DNA from: Piper betle
Taxonomy: Eukaryota; Streptophyta; Magnoliopsida; Piperales; Piperaceae
Length of the DNA stretch: 64,000 nucleotides
Direction of reading: 5' to 3'
Assembly: GCA_033002965.1 (NCBI GenBank)
Contig: JAURVB010014818.1
Span: forward strand, 1 to 64,000
The notes beneath the pieces are model-generated. The model was not told the origin of the DNA. It saw only the letters and a program-made list of their open reading frames with translations, and ran no database searches. Below, piece after piece: positions 11,280-24,130 of this stretch. The translations under genes and the position numbers were made by a program. Every line of letters begins with the position of its first letter. Positions within the stretch are counted from its first letter, which is position 1.

Positions 11280-12110
11280 TTACAAGATGTACCGCCACCG
11301 GTGGTTCATGTTGAACAAAACCCGGCTAGCGAGGCTCTTAGGGTGGTTGATGATGGAACTAATGATTTCCTTAAGAATGGAGGGGTAGATCCAATTAAGA
11401 ATGGAGCTAAGGAATTCCTTGGAGTTAAGGCTGAAAACTGGATAAACAATATGGAGACTATATTTAGGGCCATGCAAGTAGCTTACAGACACAAGATAAG
11501 GTTGGCAACCACTATGCTTCAAGAAGAGGCCTATCACCAGTGGCAATCAATGAAAAAGTCAGCTTAAAATCAAAGGGAAATCACATCCATCACTTCCTTC
11601 AACGAACAATATTTCTCGGAGCCGGTGATTCAACAAAGGCTCTTGAGTTCAACAATCTTACTCAAGGCTGCAAGAGTATGCTAGAAAATTCCAACACTTG
11701 GAGTGATTTTCTCCTAGATCGCTAGATAATGAAAAGACAGGGTGCAGCAAGTTCTTTTGGAGATTAAAGGTTGAGATGAGGCTCAAAATTGCCAACATCA
11801 TTTGGAATAATTTAAATGAAATTATCAATGTTGCAGCCAATCATGAGTTGATCTTGGAATAGGAGAAAGCAGCCAAGAGGAGTAGTTTTATTCCGATAAC
11901 TAGTGTACCAACTTAGAATGTGTCTATGTCCTCTACTCAACAAACTGTGGAGATCCAAACAACTCAAACAAGAGGACGAGACAATGAAAGTGCAGAAACT
12001 GTGGGAAGGAGCATCTAGGGAGGTGTCCCAAGTGCTTCAAGTGTGAAAAAATTAGGCACATGAGTAGGAACTATACTATGCCAGCAAAGGAGCAAACTAA
12101 TCGCTAGGTT
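11280..12110 (+). pseudogene. Retrotransposon gag remnant with zinc knuckles
   Basis: Frame 11301-11567 reads as gag: KAENWINNMETIFRAMQ then KIRLATTMLQEEAYHQWQ, matching the ENW...ME.IF...T.ML.GEA..WW pattern of Ty3/gypsy gag. The continuation shifts frame. At about 11985-12090 two knuckle-like clusters follow, CRNCGKEH and CFKCEKIRHMSRN, with a stop between the His and the final Cys of the first. So it is a frameshifted, stop-ridden gag piece. Protease, RT and integrase are not seen downstream. It lies between two copies of a repeat (about 11085 and 13047) that may be LTR remnants. Confidence 0.6.
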
Positions 12111-12129
12111 ATGTGAGATCATAGGTCAG

Positions 12130-13754
12130 GCCAAATTTTCATTTGATTATTTAATTCATTGAGTAAAATTGACCGAGAAGGTTTAGACGGGTAGAATAAT
12201 TAAGTGGATTTTATTTCAGATTATGAATTATTCTTAATCAGGAAATAAGACACTTAATTATGTTTTTTAAAAGTATTTTTGATGGAATTTACCAAAATAC
12301 CCCCATTAATAAAGACCCTAGTATAAAAAACTAGAGAGAGGTCGACCCCTCTCTCCATAAAAAGTTTCTGACATCAACTTCTAGGGGAGGAGAAGAAGAA
12401 GGAGAAGGAGAAGGGATAACTAGGGCTTAGTAGTTTCGTCGTTTTGTTTGGCTTTTTCATCATAAAACATTATAATTTAGTTGATTTGCATGTAGGACAA
12501 GCATACATCGTGTTTTGATTGATTCTACATGAGTTTTTGGATGAATTGTGATGATTCTGTAAATTTTTTGTTTTGATGATATTGTGATGTCATTTAGTGA
12601 GTACCAGAAATTGAACTCATTGGACAATGATTTTGTGAGAAACGAATGAGTTATACATGTTGTATACTTTAACATTTCAAATATCCGTGGTTGCTTTTAC
12701 TTTTCCTATAAATCATGATGGAAAATTGTAGATAAGTAAAAATGTCATGATTTTATGGAAGTTTGCATGTTTATAATTAAATTAACATGGTAGTTAATCA
12801 TCTAGCAAGTTATATACTTATATCTTGTCAACCTATGCTTTAATGGCAAAATTGTGTATCATAGTTAATTGAATGAAAACTTAACATGGGTATATATTAA
12901 AAGGTATAATTAACTTGTTGGAATAATTAAAACTTGATTTCATGATGAGTAACCACGAAATAAATCAGATATAAAAACTGCTATTTGCAATAGCGCCGCA
13001 GCGCTACGTATTTGATTTGTTGAGGAGCAAAACCAGCGCGATGGTGCTGAAAGCAGGGACTTTCAGCACCACAGCCTTGGAGTTCGTATGTGTGATTTGG
13101 CATGGCCAACACCACGGTGCTAAAAGTAGAGAGTTTCAGCACTGCGGCCCTTGTGTTTTGTGAAGTGTGAAATTTGACTCAGTGTTGTGACCTTCATATA
13201 TTGTGTATAATGATACAACACTAGTGCCGCGGCGCACAACACTGACATGTAATTGTGTTTTATTCTAAGTTTAATAAATGGTTAATATGTGGTTTAATTA
13301 AGTAAAATTAAGTAATGTTGATCATTTATTGATGTGTTATGATTGTGTTTTGACTCTGTTTGAATATGAATCATCTCATGCATTGCATATCATGTAGGTT
13401 GTAAATATACATTCCCTACTGATATTTTTTGGTTCTAGGGAGCACTTGCTAGCTTACGAATAAAGTAATCTAAGGAGGCTTCTCGAAGTGTGTGTAGCTT
13501 CTATGATATTATATTAACACACTTGTATGGCCATTGATTGGTATGTTGGGTATATATCGGGACTTTGCTTTCCTAGTTGAAAGGTATGGTCTAAGGTTTC
13601 AAGCTTTAGAACCAATATAACCTAATATGCACTCGAACACTAAAAGCTTGGCGGGATTAGGTGTACTGTCCTTCCTCTAGGACAGTGGCAATGTTTGTAA
13701 TCATAAATGAAAATTCTTTCTGGTAGATCGGCCAAATATGTTAGATGGCAGTTA
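12130..13754. other. Retroelement-derived spacer with a second direct-repeat copy
   Basis: No genes are seen. About 13047-13113 repeats the block at 11085, and about 13116-13150 holds a third, weaker piece (GGTGCTAAAAGTAGAGAGTTTCAGCAC). The rest is AT-rich. Confidence 0.4.
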
Positions 13755-15225
13755 TGTAAAACCCCTGATTCAAGTCAGAGTTTTACATTAGCAAACCAGT
13801 TGGTTTAACTTTAGTTCGAGTCAAATTAGTTTCATAACACATGTACTAAGCCGAGGCCGGCCGTACGTTATGAACGATAAGGGTCTAGTATACCCGAATA
13901 TATAATGATAATGTCAAAAAATAATGAGAAATGAGTTATCATAGTATATGTCAGTATGCAATTATTTTTTATGTATTTAATCATAGATTTATTTTTAGGT
14001 TGAATAACGCATTTAGGATGTATTGTATAGTAATTTGGGTGGGTTATTAGGTATAGAACGTGTTATTTTTTATTTTATTGGGTGTAATATATTTTATGGT
14101 ATTTTTTCATTTTTTATAGATTTCTTTTGAATTTATTAGGAGTTAGCTATTATTTTTGACTTAGGTTGGAGTCGAGTCAACTTTTAATTACAAAATTGAC
14201 ATTGAACCCTTCACCACCCTGAACGACATTGCTAACACCACCTCTGGCCACCGCACTACCACCGATCGATGCTAATGAAGCCGTCGAAGCCCTGACAAGC
14301 AATCCTCCCACCATCCCAGCCGCCACCTAGCTTCCATGATGCAAGGGAGCTTCCAGAACATGCCACGCCCCGACACTGATTCCACCAACGGGTGCATTGC
14401 TCTACTGTCGTAGTGCCACGATCGCCAACTCTTTTGACTTAGAACCCTCTCCCCGTCGTGCGCTGCCGCCAAGACAGACCAAGGAGCCCCGATCGGGCAA
14501 CCCTAACTGACTGACCAAATAGCCACTACCAGAAACCATTGCCGATGTTGTCGCCCTCACCCTCACCACGGTTGTGTCGAGCTCGCCGTGCCAGTGCTGA
14601 CTCACAATCTCTACCACCTCACAGAAAAAATTGCCTTAAAACCGCCAAAAATCATCAAAAAAAGCCACCAAAAAACCATTGAAAACCACAAAAAACAAGA
14701 TTCGAGTCCTATAACGCATGAAAAGCCCTAATCGTTGTCGATTGCCGACAATGTGATGTATAATTACATTTGACCTAATTAATTAAAATTGATAATTATT
14801 AGCACTGCATCCTAGGATTTGATTAATTTACATGATGGAGAGCTTTGATTGTAAATAAAAATGAATTTACATGATTTGAATGTATGAAATGAATGTTAAT
14901 GACCAAATTAGGTAAATTAAGTACAAGTTCTAAATTAACTACCAGGTAGTAGAGAAAATCATAATGTGGATGAATGTGAATGCTTGATATGAATGCATTG
15001 TTTAGGATGTGTGACTACATCATTCAAATAGTTAGCGTTAGCTATTAAATTGGATTTGTAGGTACAGAGTAGGAGCTTGCCACATTGGCACGTGGACACG
15101 ATTGGAGCTTCTACTAGGTCCATTTAGGACTCACTTCTACCTTGACTTTCTCACTCTATCGTGACTTGATTTAACAAGTAAGCAGACATGTTGATTAGTA
15201 GATTTATCTAATCCCACTTTACACG

Positions 15226-17670
15226 TGTAAAACCCACGATTCGAGTTAGGGTTTTATATTCAGAACCAGTCTGTTCGACTGTTATTTTTTAGTCGAGTCA
15301 ATTTCAGAACACATGTACTGAGCCGACGCCAGTCGTGTGTATGAGTTATGAGGGTCATACATAACCAAGTAAATGATGATAATGCCATAAACACAACAGA
15401 ACAAAATAAGTTATCAGAATATATGAGTGCATGCCAGTTATTTTTATATATAGTGGGTTGTAGAATTAATTTTAGGTCGTTTACCATGTTAAAATGTATT
15501 ACGGGCAGTTTGGGTGGGTTGATAGTTCTAGAGCATATCATTATGATGTTTTGGTGTTTGTTTGATTTTATGGGATTTTTCCCTTTTTTTTAGGATTTAA
15601 TACAACTTATTTATTATTCTTGACTCGAGCCGGACACGAGTTAAGTATTATTTATGATATTGCCACCCAGTTATTTTTCTCACCCCCCCCCCGACCTTTC
15701 TTCTTCTTCCTTATCCAAACCCTAGCCGCGCCGCTACCTTTTGCTTGTCGTCGCCGCTACCGTCGATGCCGGCCTGCCGTCAATTGTTGCCACCAGGCCC
15801 CGCCTCAAGCACCCTGGCCACTGCCAGACTGCCGCGACACCAGAATCACCGTGCCTAGAGCCACAACTGCATTTTGGTAGCGTCACCGATTCCACCACTG
15901 AAGACCATCGCCGCCATGATCGGATGGTAGCCTCGACACCCTTGACCCTTCAGTGATCTTTCCCGATTGGAGCGGAGGCCATTGCCGCCCAGACTAGCCA
16001 GATTTCTTCACCCATCACCGCGGCTCTATTTTAGGCATTTCCCGACAAGCCGCCGCCTCTATTGGCTATGTCGACATTGTAGATTCTTCAGGCTCACCGA
16101 GCCGGTTCCAATGGTACCCAATATGACCCCTATCCAGCCAGTAGACGCCGCCGGTGATTATCATCGAAAAATCGCCAGAAGTTGCAAGAAAACTATTGAA
16201 ACCTGCTGGAAAACCGGATTCACTGGAATTTGCCAAATCTTTTGTGGAGCTCAACCAGTCAATCTCGATCTCCGAGACGCGCGACAAAACCCTAGCCATC
16301 GCCGATTGCCGATGACGTGAGGTATAATTACCTCCGAGTTAATTATTTAAAATTGATGATTGCTAGCATAGCATGTTAGGATTGATTACTTGTCATGATA
16401 ATGACTAATTATGGATGAAGTGATAAGTTACATGATGTGATTAATAGTGCGTGGAGGATTAAGTGATCTACTGAGATAAAGTAAATATGAGCATGCTAAT
16501 CGAGTATGACGTAAAAACACAGTAAAATTGGTATGAATAGGATTAGTTAGAATTATTTTCATACTTATGATTATTTGATTGTTGATTGATGTTCATTGAG
16601 TTTGATGCATCATTCAGTTAGCAGGCGTTAGTATTTAGTTTTGATGTGTAGGTGCGGAGTAGGAGCTCGCCGCCTAGGCGTGATGACACGCTTGTAGCTT
16701 CTACCAGGTCCGTTTAGGACTTGTCTTTGTTTTACGCTCTCTTCTATTATATGTTTATTTTATTATTTGCAGGATGGGTTAAGTGGCATTTTATCAGATC
16801 CCACTTAACTCGGGCCATTTAATCAAACAGTTTTTCTTATTAATAACCCCTCGAGGATGATTTCGAAAATAAGATCCACCACAAGTTGCCATTGGGCCTA
16901 TTATATGAATCCCTTCCCAGGCCTATATATATAATTTTATTGACTTTTTAGTGAGATGAGAGATGGAGAAACCGACTGCAAGTACCATGAGCGGATGTCG
17001 TGATAGTCAAAATGGGCTATAGATGTTTTATCGAATCCCACTTAACTTGGGCTATTTAACCAAACAGTTTTTCGGATTAATAACCCCTCAAGGATGATTT
17101 CGAAATAAGATCCACCACAAGTTGCCTTTGGGCCTATTATATGAATCCCTTCCCAGGCCTATATATATAATTTTCTTGAGTTTTCAGTGAGATGAGAGAT
17201 GGAGAAACCGACTGCATGTACCATGAGCGGATGTCGTGACAGTCAAAGTGGGCTCTAGATTAGTGAAGCGGACTATTCCATTCTTGAGGGATCCTTACAA
17301 CTTCGCATTTAAGTTCCTCCCACATGGAGAACGTGAAGGTTTACGGGTATTGTTTAGTACAGCGCATCTCCGAACTTGTGGTTAAAGGGTTCTAAAGGCA
17401 ACTGCCTGAGAGTACTCGGCCTTCATGCTCAAGGCCAGGAGAAATATGGAGGTAAGAAGAGGGTTTAGGATTCAAGAGCAGAAAATGAAGTAAGAAAATG
17501 CTGAGAGAGGCATCAGCAGCAACAGATCAGTCAGTTTGGGATGCTACTAGGTCTGCAGCCCAGTTTGTAACCATGGGGCCTGTAACATGGGATGCTACCA
17601 GGTCTGCAACCAAGGGGCCTGTAACATGCTGATTTGGTTCACGAGCGTGAACTAGATTTGGGGTGTTACA
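15226..17670 (+). mobile_element. Younger solo LTR nested in the older LTR
   Basis: It begins TGTAAAACCCACG and ends GGGGTGTTACA, 2445 bp. Flanks ACACG (15221-15225) and ACATG (17671-17675) form a 5-bp target duplication with one difference. Rejoining the flanks restores the block seen inside this LTR at about 16797 (ATCCCACTT...GGGYCATTTA), showing that the target was another copy of the same family. Its GC-rich part at about 15.7-16.3 kb has open frames in several phases, which are composition effects. Confidence 0.8.
16781..17265 (+). repeat. Tandem duplication of about 240 bp inside the younger LTR
   Basis: The block with ATCCCACTTAACT-GGGC, AATAACCCCT, AAGATCCACCACAAGTTGCC, CCCTTCCCAGGCCTATATATA and GAGATGGAGAAACCGACTGCA occurs twice in a row with few changes. 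The older LTR has a single copy at about 17671-17900, so the duplication arose within this lineage. Confidence 0.75.
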
Positions 17671-18904
17671 ACATGGGTCATTTAGTCATATGAATTTTCA
17701 AATTAATAACCCTCAAGAATGAGATCCCTCGAGTTTGTTTTAGAAAACTTAGATCTAGATCATGATGCCTTTGAGTCTACTATATTATAATCCCTAGATA
17801 GACCTATATATGTATAGTTTTCTCGATTTTCTAATGAGATGTGACACAAAAGAAAGTTGACTCACGTGCACCGCAAGCAATTACACATGTCAATCAAAGT
17901 AGGCTCTGAATTGGTGGGCAGGCCTCCTGAGGGATCATGACAACTCCAATTTTTGACTTTCTCAAACCTAGAGAAGTGTGGAGGATTGTGGGTACTGCAA
18001 TGCAATGCATGCCTAGACATATGAATTAAAAGGGTATTGAAGGTGCCTGCTTGAGAGTACTCAGCCTCTGTGCTCAATGCCAAGAGTTATACGAAGGATG
18101 TAGAGGGCTTTAGGATAATTAATTTTCTCGAGCGTGGGATAGTTTGAAAATGCTGAGGCATCTGACAAGTTAGGATGGGACATTATCCAGCCTAGGCTGA
18201 TGGCTCCTGATTAGGGCCCTTATGAGTGTTCCTAATGCAGAAGTATAGATGAATGATTTTATTTAACAGGAGAGTTATCTTTCCTGTGCCAATTTGACTA
18301 TTAGTTATTTATAGACCAGTAACACTCATTACTTTTTCGTATTATATATGTAGGTGAGAACTTAACTGAGGGGACCACAGAGAAGCAATAATACAACTTG
18401 CACACATGTACCTGCCGAGATGGAATGACAATGTGCTTTGATAACCTGCTATGCATTTTATTGTGAATAAATGATATGATGTCTGATTGCAGGAATTATT
18501 CCGTGAAAATTATGAAATGACTATGATGTGAATGCTAGGTGAAAATGCAATGTTTTGGTATTGTTTTATGTTTTTATCATTACATATAAATAATATCTAT
18601 TGTTGACAAGGTGGTCCCTATTGCATTTTTAGGGGAGACTATGTCTGTTTTGTTTTAAAAATAGTTATTTTCAAACTTTTAATGATTTCGTTTTCTTTTG
18701 AATATGAATTGCATATCATATAATGTATCTAGATCAATGTTAGAACCTAAACATCTCATCCATGCATTGATGTTTGCATCACCATCTTGAGACACAGAAG
18801 GTAAATATGGGTTGGCTTGACCAAATTAAGTAGATTAACGAACGGTTTGGTTGCCGGTAGCATTTCTAGTCTGGTTCACAGGTTAACCAAATTGAGGTGT
18901 TGTA

Positions 18905-20450
18905 GGTTAGGCATAGATTTTATGGTCAATGGACATGTTTATTATCGTTATATGTACTTAGTGGTTTTATCACTAACGTAAAATTGCCTCCACATGTAAC
19001 AACTAGTTGGGAGCGTGACTTAGGCCTAATGGGAGACAGTAATGGCAGACTTAAGCAAATAATTAGTACTGATTATTTAGTTGGACTTGATTGATTACTC
19101 TCGTTATATATTTTATTAGTACTAGACCATGGTTTGTTCATTGGGAGTTTATTTATTTTATCTGCTGCTTTATGATTAGCCTATGATGACTCTAATGTAT
19201 TAGTGGATATCTGTTAATGACATAGGACAATTATATTAGTAAAAGTAATTGACATTTATTTAGTCATTAAATTTTTGTTATATTGGCATGTTTGATGATT
19301 TATTTTTTATTATTATTTGTTGTATGCTATTGGGGTTCGAGTTGGACCAAAAGTGACCCCCAGTTTGGTTGTATAATTGGCAAGGTCGTCACAGGTCAAG
19401 CAGGGACGATTAATCAGAGTTAAATGCTAAGAGTGTTCACTCATTAATTTTTTACCAAAAATTCTATAAACCCTAATTAAGCTTATCTCATTAGGTTTAA
19501 CAAATAACTAAGAAAGTTAAGTATCTCAGTGTCTGTGCATGTGTTGAGGCCTTGCCTCATTTTACGTACCAATGTGATCCTAGAGTGATAATGGTTTAAT
19601 CGTTTATTAGGACACGTGGAGTGAGCTTACCGAGTTAGAACAAGGAGTTTGACTTATCCAAATCTATTAGACTCCTTGGTTTCACCTTCTACTTGTCTCC
19701 TTGAGAGTGGATTGCATCAGTTTTAGACGATAGGATGGTAGCCGTTTCATTTTTTAAGATCCCACTAACATCGGGCCATTTGGTTGACTTTTTTTAGTCT
19801 AATAAAATTTCTAAGTTAAGATCTCTTGATAGTTTTCGAACTTGAGCTCCAAAAATATATTATAATATCCATACCCAAACGTATTATAAACTAATATGAG
19901 CGATGTTTACTTGTGTGTTGTCCATACATAGCATGCCAGTTCTTTATGTGACCTTTCCGTACTTAGCATCTTGGCTCATTTCATATCATTGCATTAACGA
20001 ACTTAGAATACCGATTCATCTCATTGCATTATTGTGCTTAGCATGCCATACCACATCATTGTGCTTAACATGTCGATGCATTTTATTGTTCAAGAGTGTT
20101 TAGCGTGTTTCTCATCCTCTATTTATTCCTATGCAACTATTCTAAAATTATAGCATTTTATCCATGGTTATGAGATGACCCATTTGACAGTTTGATGTAT
20201 TAGTAGTTTAGATCTTAATCAACGTATTTGATTATTAGCGGATTTCTTATATATATGTAAATAATTTTCCGTGGTGATGGTTGGCATAGGCGGACGGATC
20301 GGATAGCTCATGGCGAGGGTTCGTGCCTTTGTTGTTGTGTTATATATTTATGTGGGAACTATGTGTATTATGTTCTGACATTGTAACAGTTTGAGGGCAT
20401 GTATGATATAGCTTGAATGTTGGGTTCATAATTGTGTGCGCTAGTGTTTC

Positions 20451-20524
<74 letters not shown>

Positions 20525-20838
20525 CGTACAAGGTGATAACTTTGGTACAAATTCTAACAGTCATTTGCAAGGTGTTAGCCATAAAGTCCAAAAACTAATG
20601 TTGGAGAACCAATGTACACTAAACTTATTTAATTGCAGCTGCATGTGTTTGTTGAAGCACCATGGATGGAAGGAGTATATGAGTCATATCTCATGAAGAA
20701 TTTACGTGAAGACCAAGTGATTGGTTATGATACCCTAACACTTGATGAATGGTCTCTATTAGTACTATTTATAGTATGTGTACGGGGTATATAGTACATG
20801 TAATCATGACCCCTGTGACTCTATCCTTAAGTACCTAG
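18905..20838 (+). mobile_element. Left part of an old LTR-family repeat, interrupted at 20838
   Basis: Collinear with about 2.85-4.25 kb: the GTGAGCTTACCGAG block, the CCCACTAACATCGGGCCATTT block, and the GGCGGACGGATCGGATAGCTC block correspond in order. It continues after the inserted element at 29053-29450. A long (TTA)n microsatellite sits at about 20453-20523. The left end of this LTR is not resolved. No gene is seen. Confidence 0.55.
20453..20523. repeat. (TTA)n microsatellite
   Basis: About 23 uninterrupted trinucleotide repeats. They produce poly-Leu and poly-Asn artefact frames on opposite strands. Confidence 0.95.
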
Positions 20839-22355
20839 TGTCACAGGGGTCAGTTTAGGGGATAAATTTTTTCGCCCAAACTGCCACTGTGCGGCGTGTT
20901 TCCCTCCCTGGAAACACCAGCCAACACCACCTCCGCACCCCAACGTGCTGTGGTGCACAGCGGCCTCGGACCGCACGCCTGCAAGTATCGCACGCACCCA
21001 GTCCCAGTACCGCGCCCAGCTACCAACGCCTGCGTACCGTAACCAAGTTACCAGCCCCTGTACCGAACACACACACCGATCACCAAGTCGCAAGTGATTA
21101 CACGCCCCACGTACCGAGTACCCTGCTCGGTGCCCCTAGACCACGGAATCACTGGTCTAGACCACGGTGCACAAACATGATGGATACATCACACCAATTA
21201 CAGGATAAATCTCAACCTCTATTCTTACAACGTGAATACAGGATATACACAGGTAATCCCTCTAGACTACCCGCCAGTCGTGGACATGCAAACCCCACGA
21301 CCATGCCTCTCGATTCTCACTCGACAGGACTTCACCCAACCCTCGGTTCACCGCGCAGGGTTGCCGAACAACAGGTGTGTGAGCCTTGACCCTAAAGGCG
21401 GACGACGACTACCCCCGGTAATCCCCCTTAGTGTTCCAGACCCTCCTCGGCCTGACTGCAGTAACCCCAAGGCGTCCCCTTGCCCGACCAAGTTTCACTC
21501 CCCCACTGAGATCACTCACACACTCAACTCTCTTTTGTTGTTCTGATTTCTACACAAGGATGGCATCTCCTTATATAGACCTTCCGGACTAGTGGGCACC
21601 GCGTCCCCAGCTTGCATCCTCACCGTCCAATCCACGATCAACGGTCCTCATGCTCCAAGCCTTGTCATCACTCAACCCCTGGGATTCCAGCAAAATTACC
21701 GGAAAGCCTACCCCTGGGTGTGGCGCAAAAGACTGATCGCATTCTTGGTTCGACCCAACACCGAACCCCTCCTGGGTGTGTTGTGGTCGCCTTATCGAAC
21801 CAGCGACCCCAGTACTGAACCCTGGTCTGCCCGTTCCACAGCACCCATGCGCGTGCACGATAACCCCTGCAGCTCCTTGGCTCGGTCACCCGCACACCTG
21901 CGCACCCGTGACTACCGCCCATTTGCACGATAGCGCACGGCCCTGGTGCCTGGCTCGCCTGGTCATGATGCCTGGTCGCTCGCATCCCACGCATCCGGAA
22001 CCCGCACTTCTACCCGCCATGCTGCTCGGTAGAATGCCCCGGCTGTGCCTGACCTTGCACGCGCCTGGAACCTGCACCACACTCGGTACCAGGTAGCGGC
22101 CTGCTCGGTACTCCTTACCGACCAATTGTCCACCACAGCCTGCTATCGGTACTGCACGGTAGCTCGCCCACACAGCAACTCGCCCGATAGACCACATGCG
22201 CCAGTCAGACCTTGGACTTGCCCACATCACGGATAAATGCTCGGTAGGTTGTTCAACACTCGGATAGCACCGGCCACCCGACTTGGACGCGGGAATGCTA
22301 GGGACAACCGCCAAACCCTAGCTCTCGACCGTCCCATGAGCTAAACCCCGTAACA
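20839..22355 (-). repeat. 3' LTR of the gypsy-like element
   Basis: 1517 bp, uninterrupted. It is nearly identical by eye to the right LTR, with scattered substitutions. Open frames on both strands (for example 20889-21389) also occur in the other LTR and are not genes. Confidence 0.9.
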
Positions 22356-22370
22356 GTCTCCCCCACCAAT
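22356..22370 (-). promoter_or_regulatory. Polypurine tract
   Basis: The minus strand reads TGGTGGGGGAGAC immediately before the 3' LTR, the position where plus-strand DNA synthesis is primed in LTR elements. Confidence 0.7.
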
Positions 22371-23686
22371 GAGACCCGATGTCCTCATCGGAGGTTTGAG
22401 TCCTGCCCTGCCTCTTGACCCATCTCACGCAAAGATCTCCTTCCTGTTCCCACTTGAATCACTCTGTCTGCTCCTTCGAAGCCCCCAGGTTGACGTACCT
22501 CTGCTTCAAAAGTCCTTACTCCCTCTTGTTCGCCGGCAGTAGTAGAAGCCCATACAGACAGCTATTCAAACCGGACTGACCAAATCCCCTCGGAAAACAC
22601 ACAAAGGAACCCGTACCTTCACTTGGTACACCAGATTTTCTCCCAAAATCTGGGCATGAGCGTCAGCATCACTTGCTCTCCACGCGGAATGATATGCCCT
22701 CCCCGTCAGGTCCGCATTTCTCCTCATTCGGCCCGTTGCACCATCCTCGGTCCACAACGTCGGAGAACTAAGCCTCGTTAGCTGACCACAATGCAAATTT
22801 TCTAGCTGCACCGTGCAAGAGGTAATGAACGTCTCACATACTCCTCTTGAGTAATGCATCCATATCTCAGCCTCTCCCGACTGAGCTTGGTTACTGGTTA
22901 CCGATCTCTTTCCTTCCGCTTGTACCTCGCGTACTTCCCCATGATTCGGCAAGCAGCCCACAGTTGGGTAATCCTGGGAACTGCTCCGAACAGCGTACTC
23001 CGAGACTCGATAGAGTAACCCTGCTATTGCTCCCTTCTTCTTCGGGAAACTGGACACCATGTCCATGAGATCGAGCTTCAAGATCTCAAGGTGAAGCTAG
23101 TGCTGCAGCATCCCAGTCACGAACTCTTTTCTCTGCACCTTACCCTGTGGTACTCCCAATCAGGGTTTCACAAAAGCTACGTTATCAGCATGTCGCCAAC
23201 AATGATCACCCTAACTTCGGGTACACATCCAGACCCTTCTAAATGCCCTTCCACTGGGGAATGTGGAACCTCAGCTTTTGTCTTAGCCTATCCGTAGGAC
23301 TGAATAGCCGATGTCCTTACTGGCATAGACTAACGGTATCATCTAACCAACACTTGAGTCAAGCTCCAACTTGCTCTGTCAACCAAGTTTCTGGTTATCA
23401 CGATCTGAAGCTGCTAACCCTCTCTCCATGGGTCTTGAAGAAGGCGTAAGCTTCATTGTCCTCCTGACAATGAACTCAGACCAACGAGTAAACCCGCCAC
23501 AGTTGGACAATGTACTCCTGGCCAGCCCTTGCTGCCTTCCACCATCCCGGCTTTTGTCTGAAGTGCGTCACTACTCCAACGGTTGCCTGGAACCCGGCCG
23601 TTCCAGAATTGGCTCCGATGATCACAGCTCTTATCACACCAAAAGCTGTAAGGTATGGCACCGACCAAACCTATTCAAAGATGACC
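22371..23686 (-). other. Unrecognised 3' interior of the gypsy-like element
   Basis: Several frames up to 171 codons exist on the minus strand (for example 23081-22566), but I recognise no integrase zinc finger, DDE core, RNase H or chromodomain. It may be heavily decayed pol or unrelated filler in a non-autonomous element. Confidence 0.4.
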
Positions 23687-24130
23687 CTACATGGCGCAAT
23701 CCATGTACAAACTTCCAGTAATTGGCCAAACTCCTAGGAAGTTCTTCCTTCCAGTCACCCCTGTTGGCGTCCACTTGGCAATGGAATCCGCCTGATTCCT
23801 CACTCGCACCATACTCGGCCAATTATAGGGAAGCACAACTCCCCTAATCACGAACTCACACGGCTCTTCACACAGAGAATGCTCCTTGAGCCCTGCATCG
23901 GTTGACCAACTCCAAGGAACTGGGTACTTCTTCCACACGGTCACCTCCTGTAACCCATGGTGCATGACGGCTGAATTTTCCCCCATCCAGGAACCACATC
24001 TGGATCTGTGTGAGTTCGTCCGGCACCACACTCTAGTGCGCCGGTGCTGGTACCCTCCCTGGCACCAACTCGATCTGGTGAACGATCGTCCTCTCGGAAG
24101 ACCCCATTGGCAACTCAGTAGACTCAGCAT
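23687..24130 (-). pseudogene. Degenerate reverse-transcriptase trace
   Basis: The frame contains VTVWKKYPVP, which resembles the conserved LNKVTVKNKYPIP segment of gypsy RT, at the expected distance after the protease. The upstream -VPDEL- stretch (around 24010-24030) resembles the start of RT but is in the other frame. The catalytic YxDD motif is not found. So RT is at best a decayed fragment. Confidence 0.4.

Larger units (their letters stand above)
13755..18904 (+). mobile_element. Older solo LTR split by a nested LTR
   Basis: It starts TGTAAAACCCC at 13755 and ends TTGAGGTGTTGTA at 18904, a decayed form of the GGGGTGTTACA end. Flanks AGTTA (13750-13754) and GGTTA (18905-18909) differ by one base, consistent with a 5-bp target duplication. 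The segment 15226-17675 is a younger insertion. Removing it leaves about 2700 bp, collinear with the nested LTR and with the minus-strand copy at about 38.2-40.9 kb. No internal retrotransposon coding is present, so this is probably a solo LTR formed by recombination. Confidence 0.7.

Noticed and set aside
15620..16320. Overlapping Pro/Arg/Ala-rich frames on both strands
   Set aside because: They fall in the GC-rich part of a solo LTR and owe their length to composition; the equivalent parts of other copies do not keep the frames.
20340..20598. Poly-Asn / poly-Leu frames
   Set aside because: Translation of a (TTA)n microsatellite.
20889..21389. 166-codon open frame, repeated at 25937-26437
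   Set aside because: It lies in the LTR pair of the gypsy-like element, with rival frames on both strands and no domain; it is repeated because the LTR is repeated.
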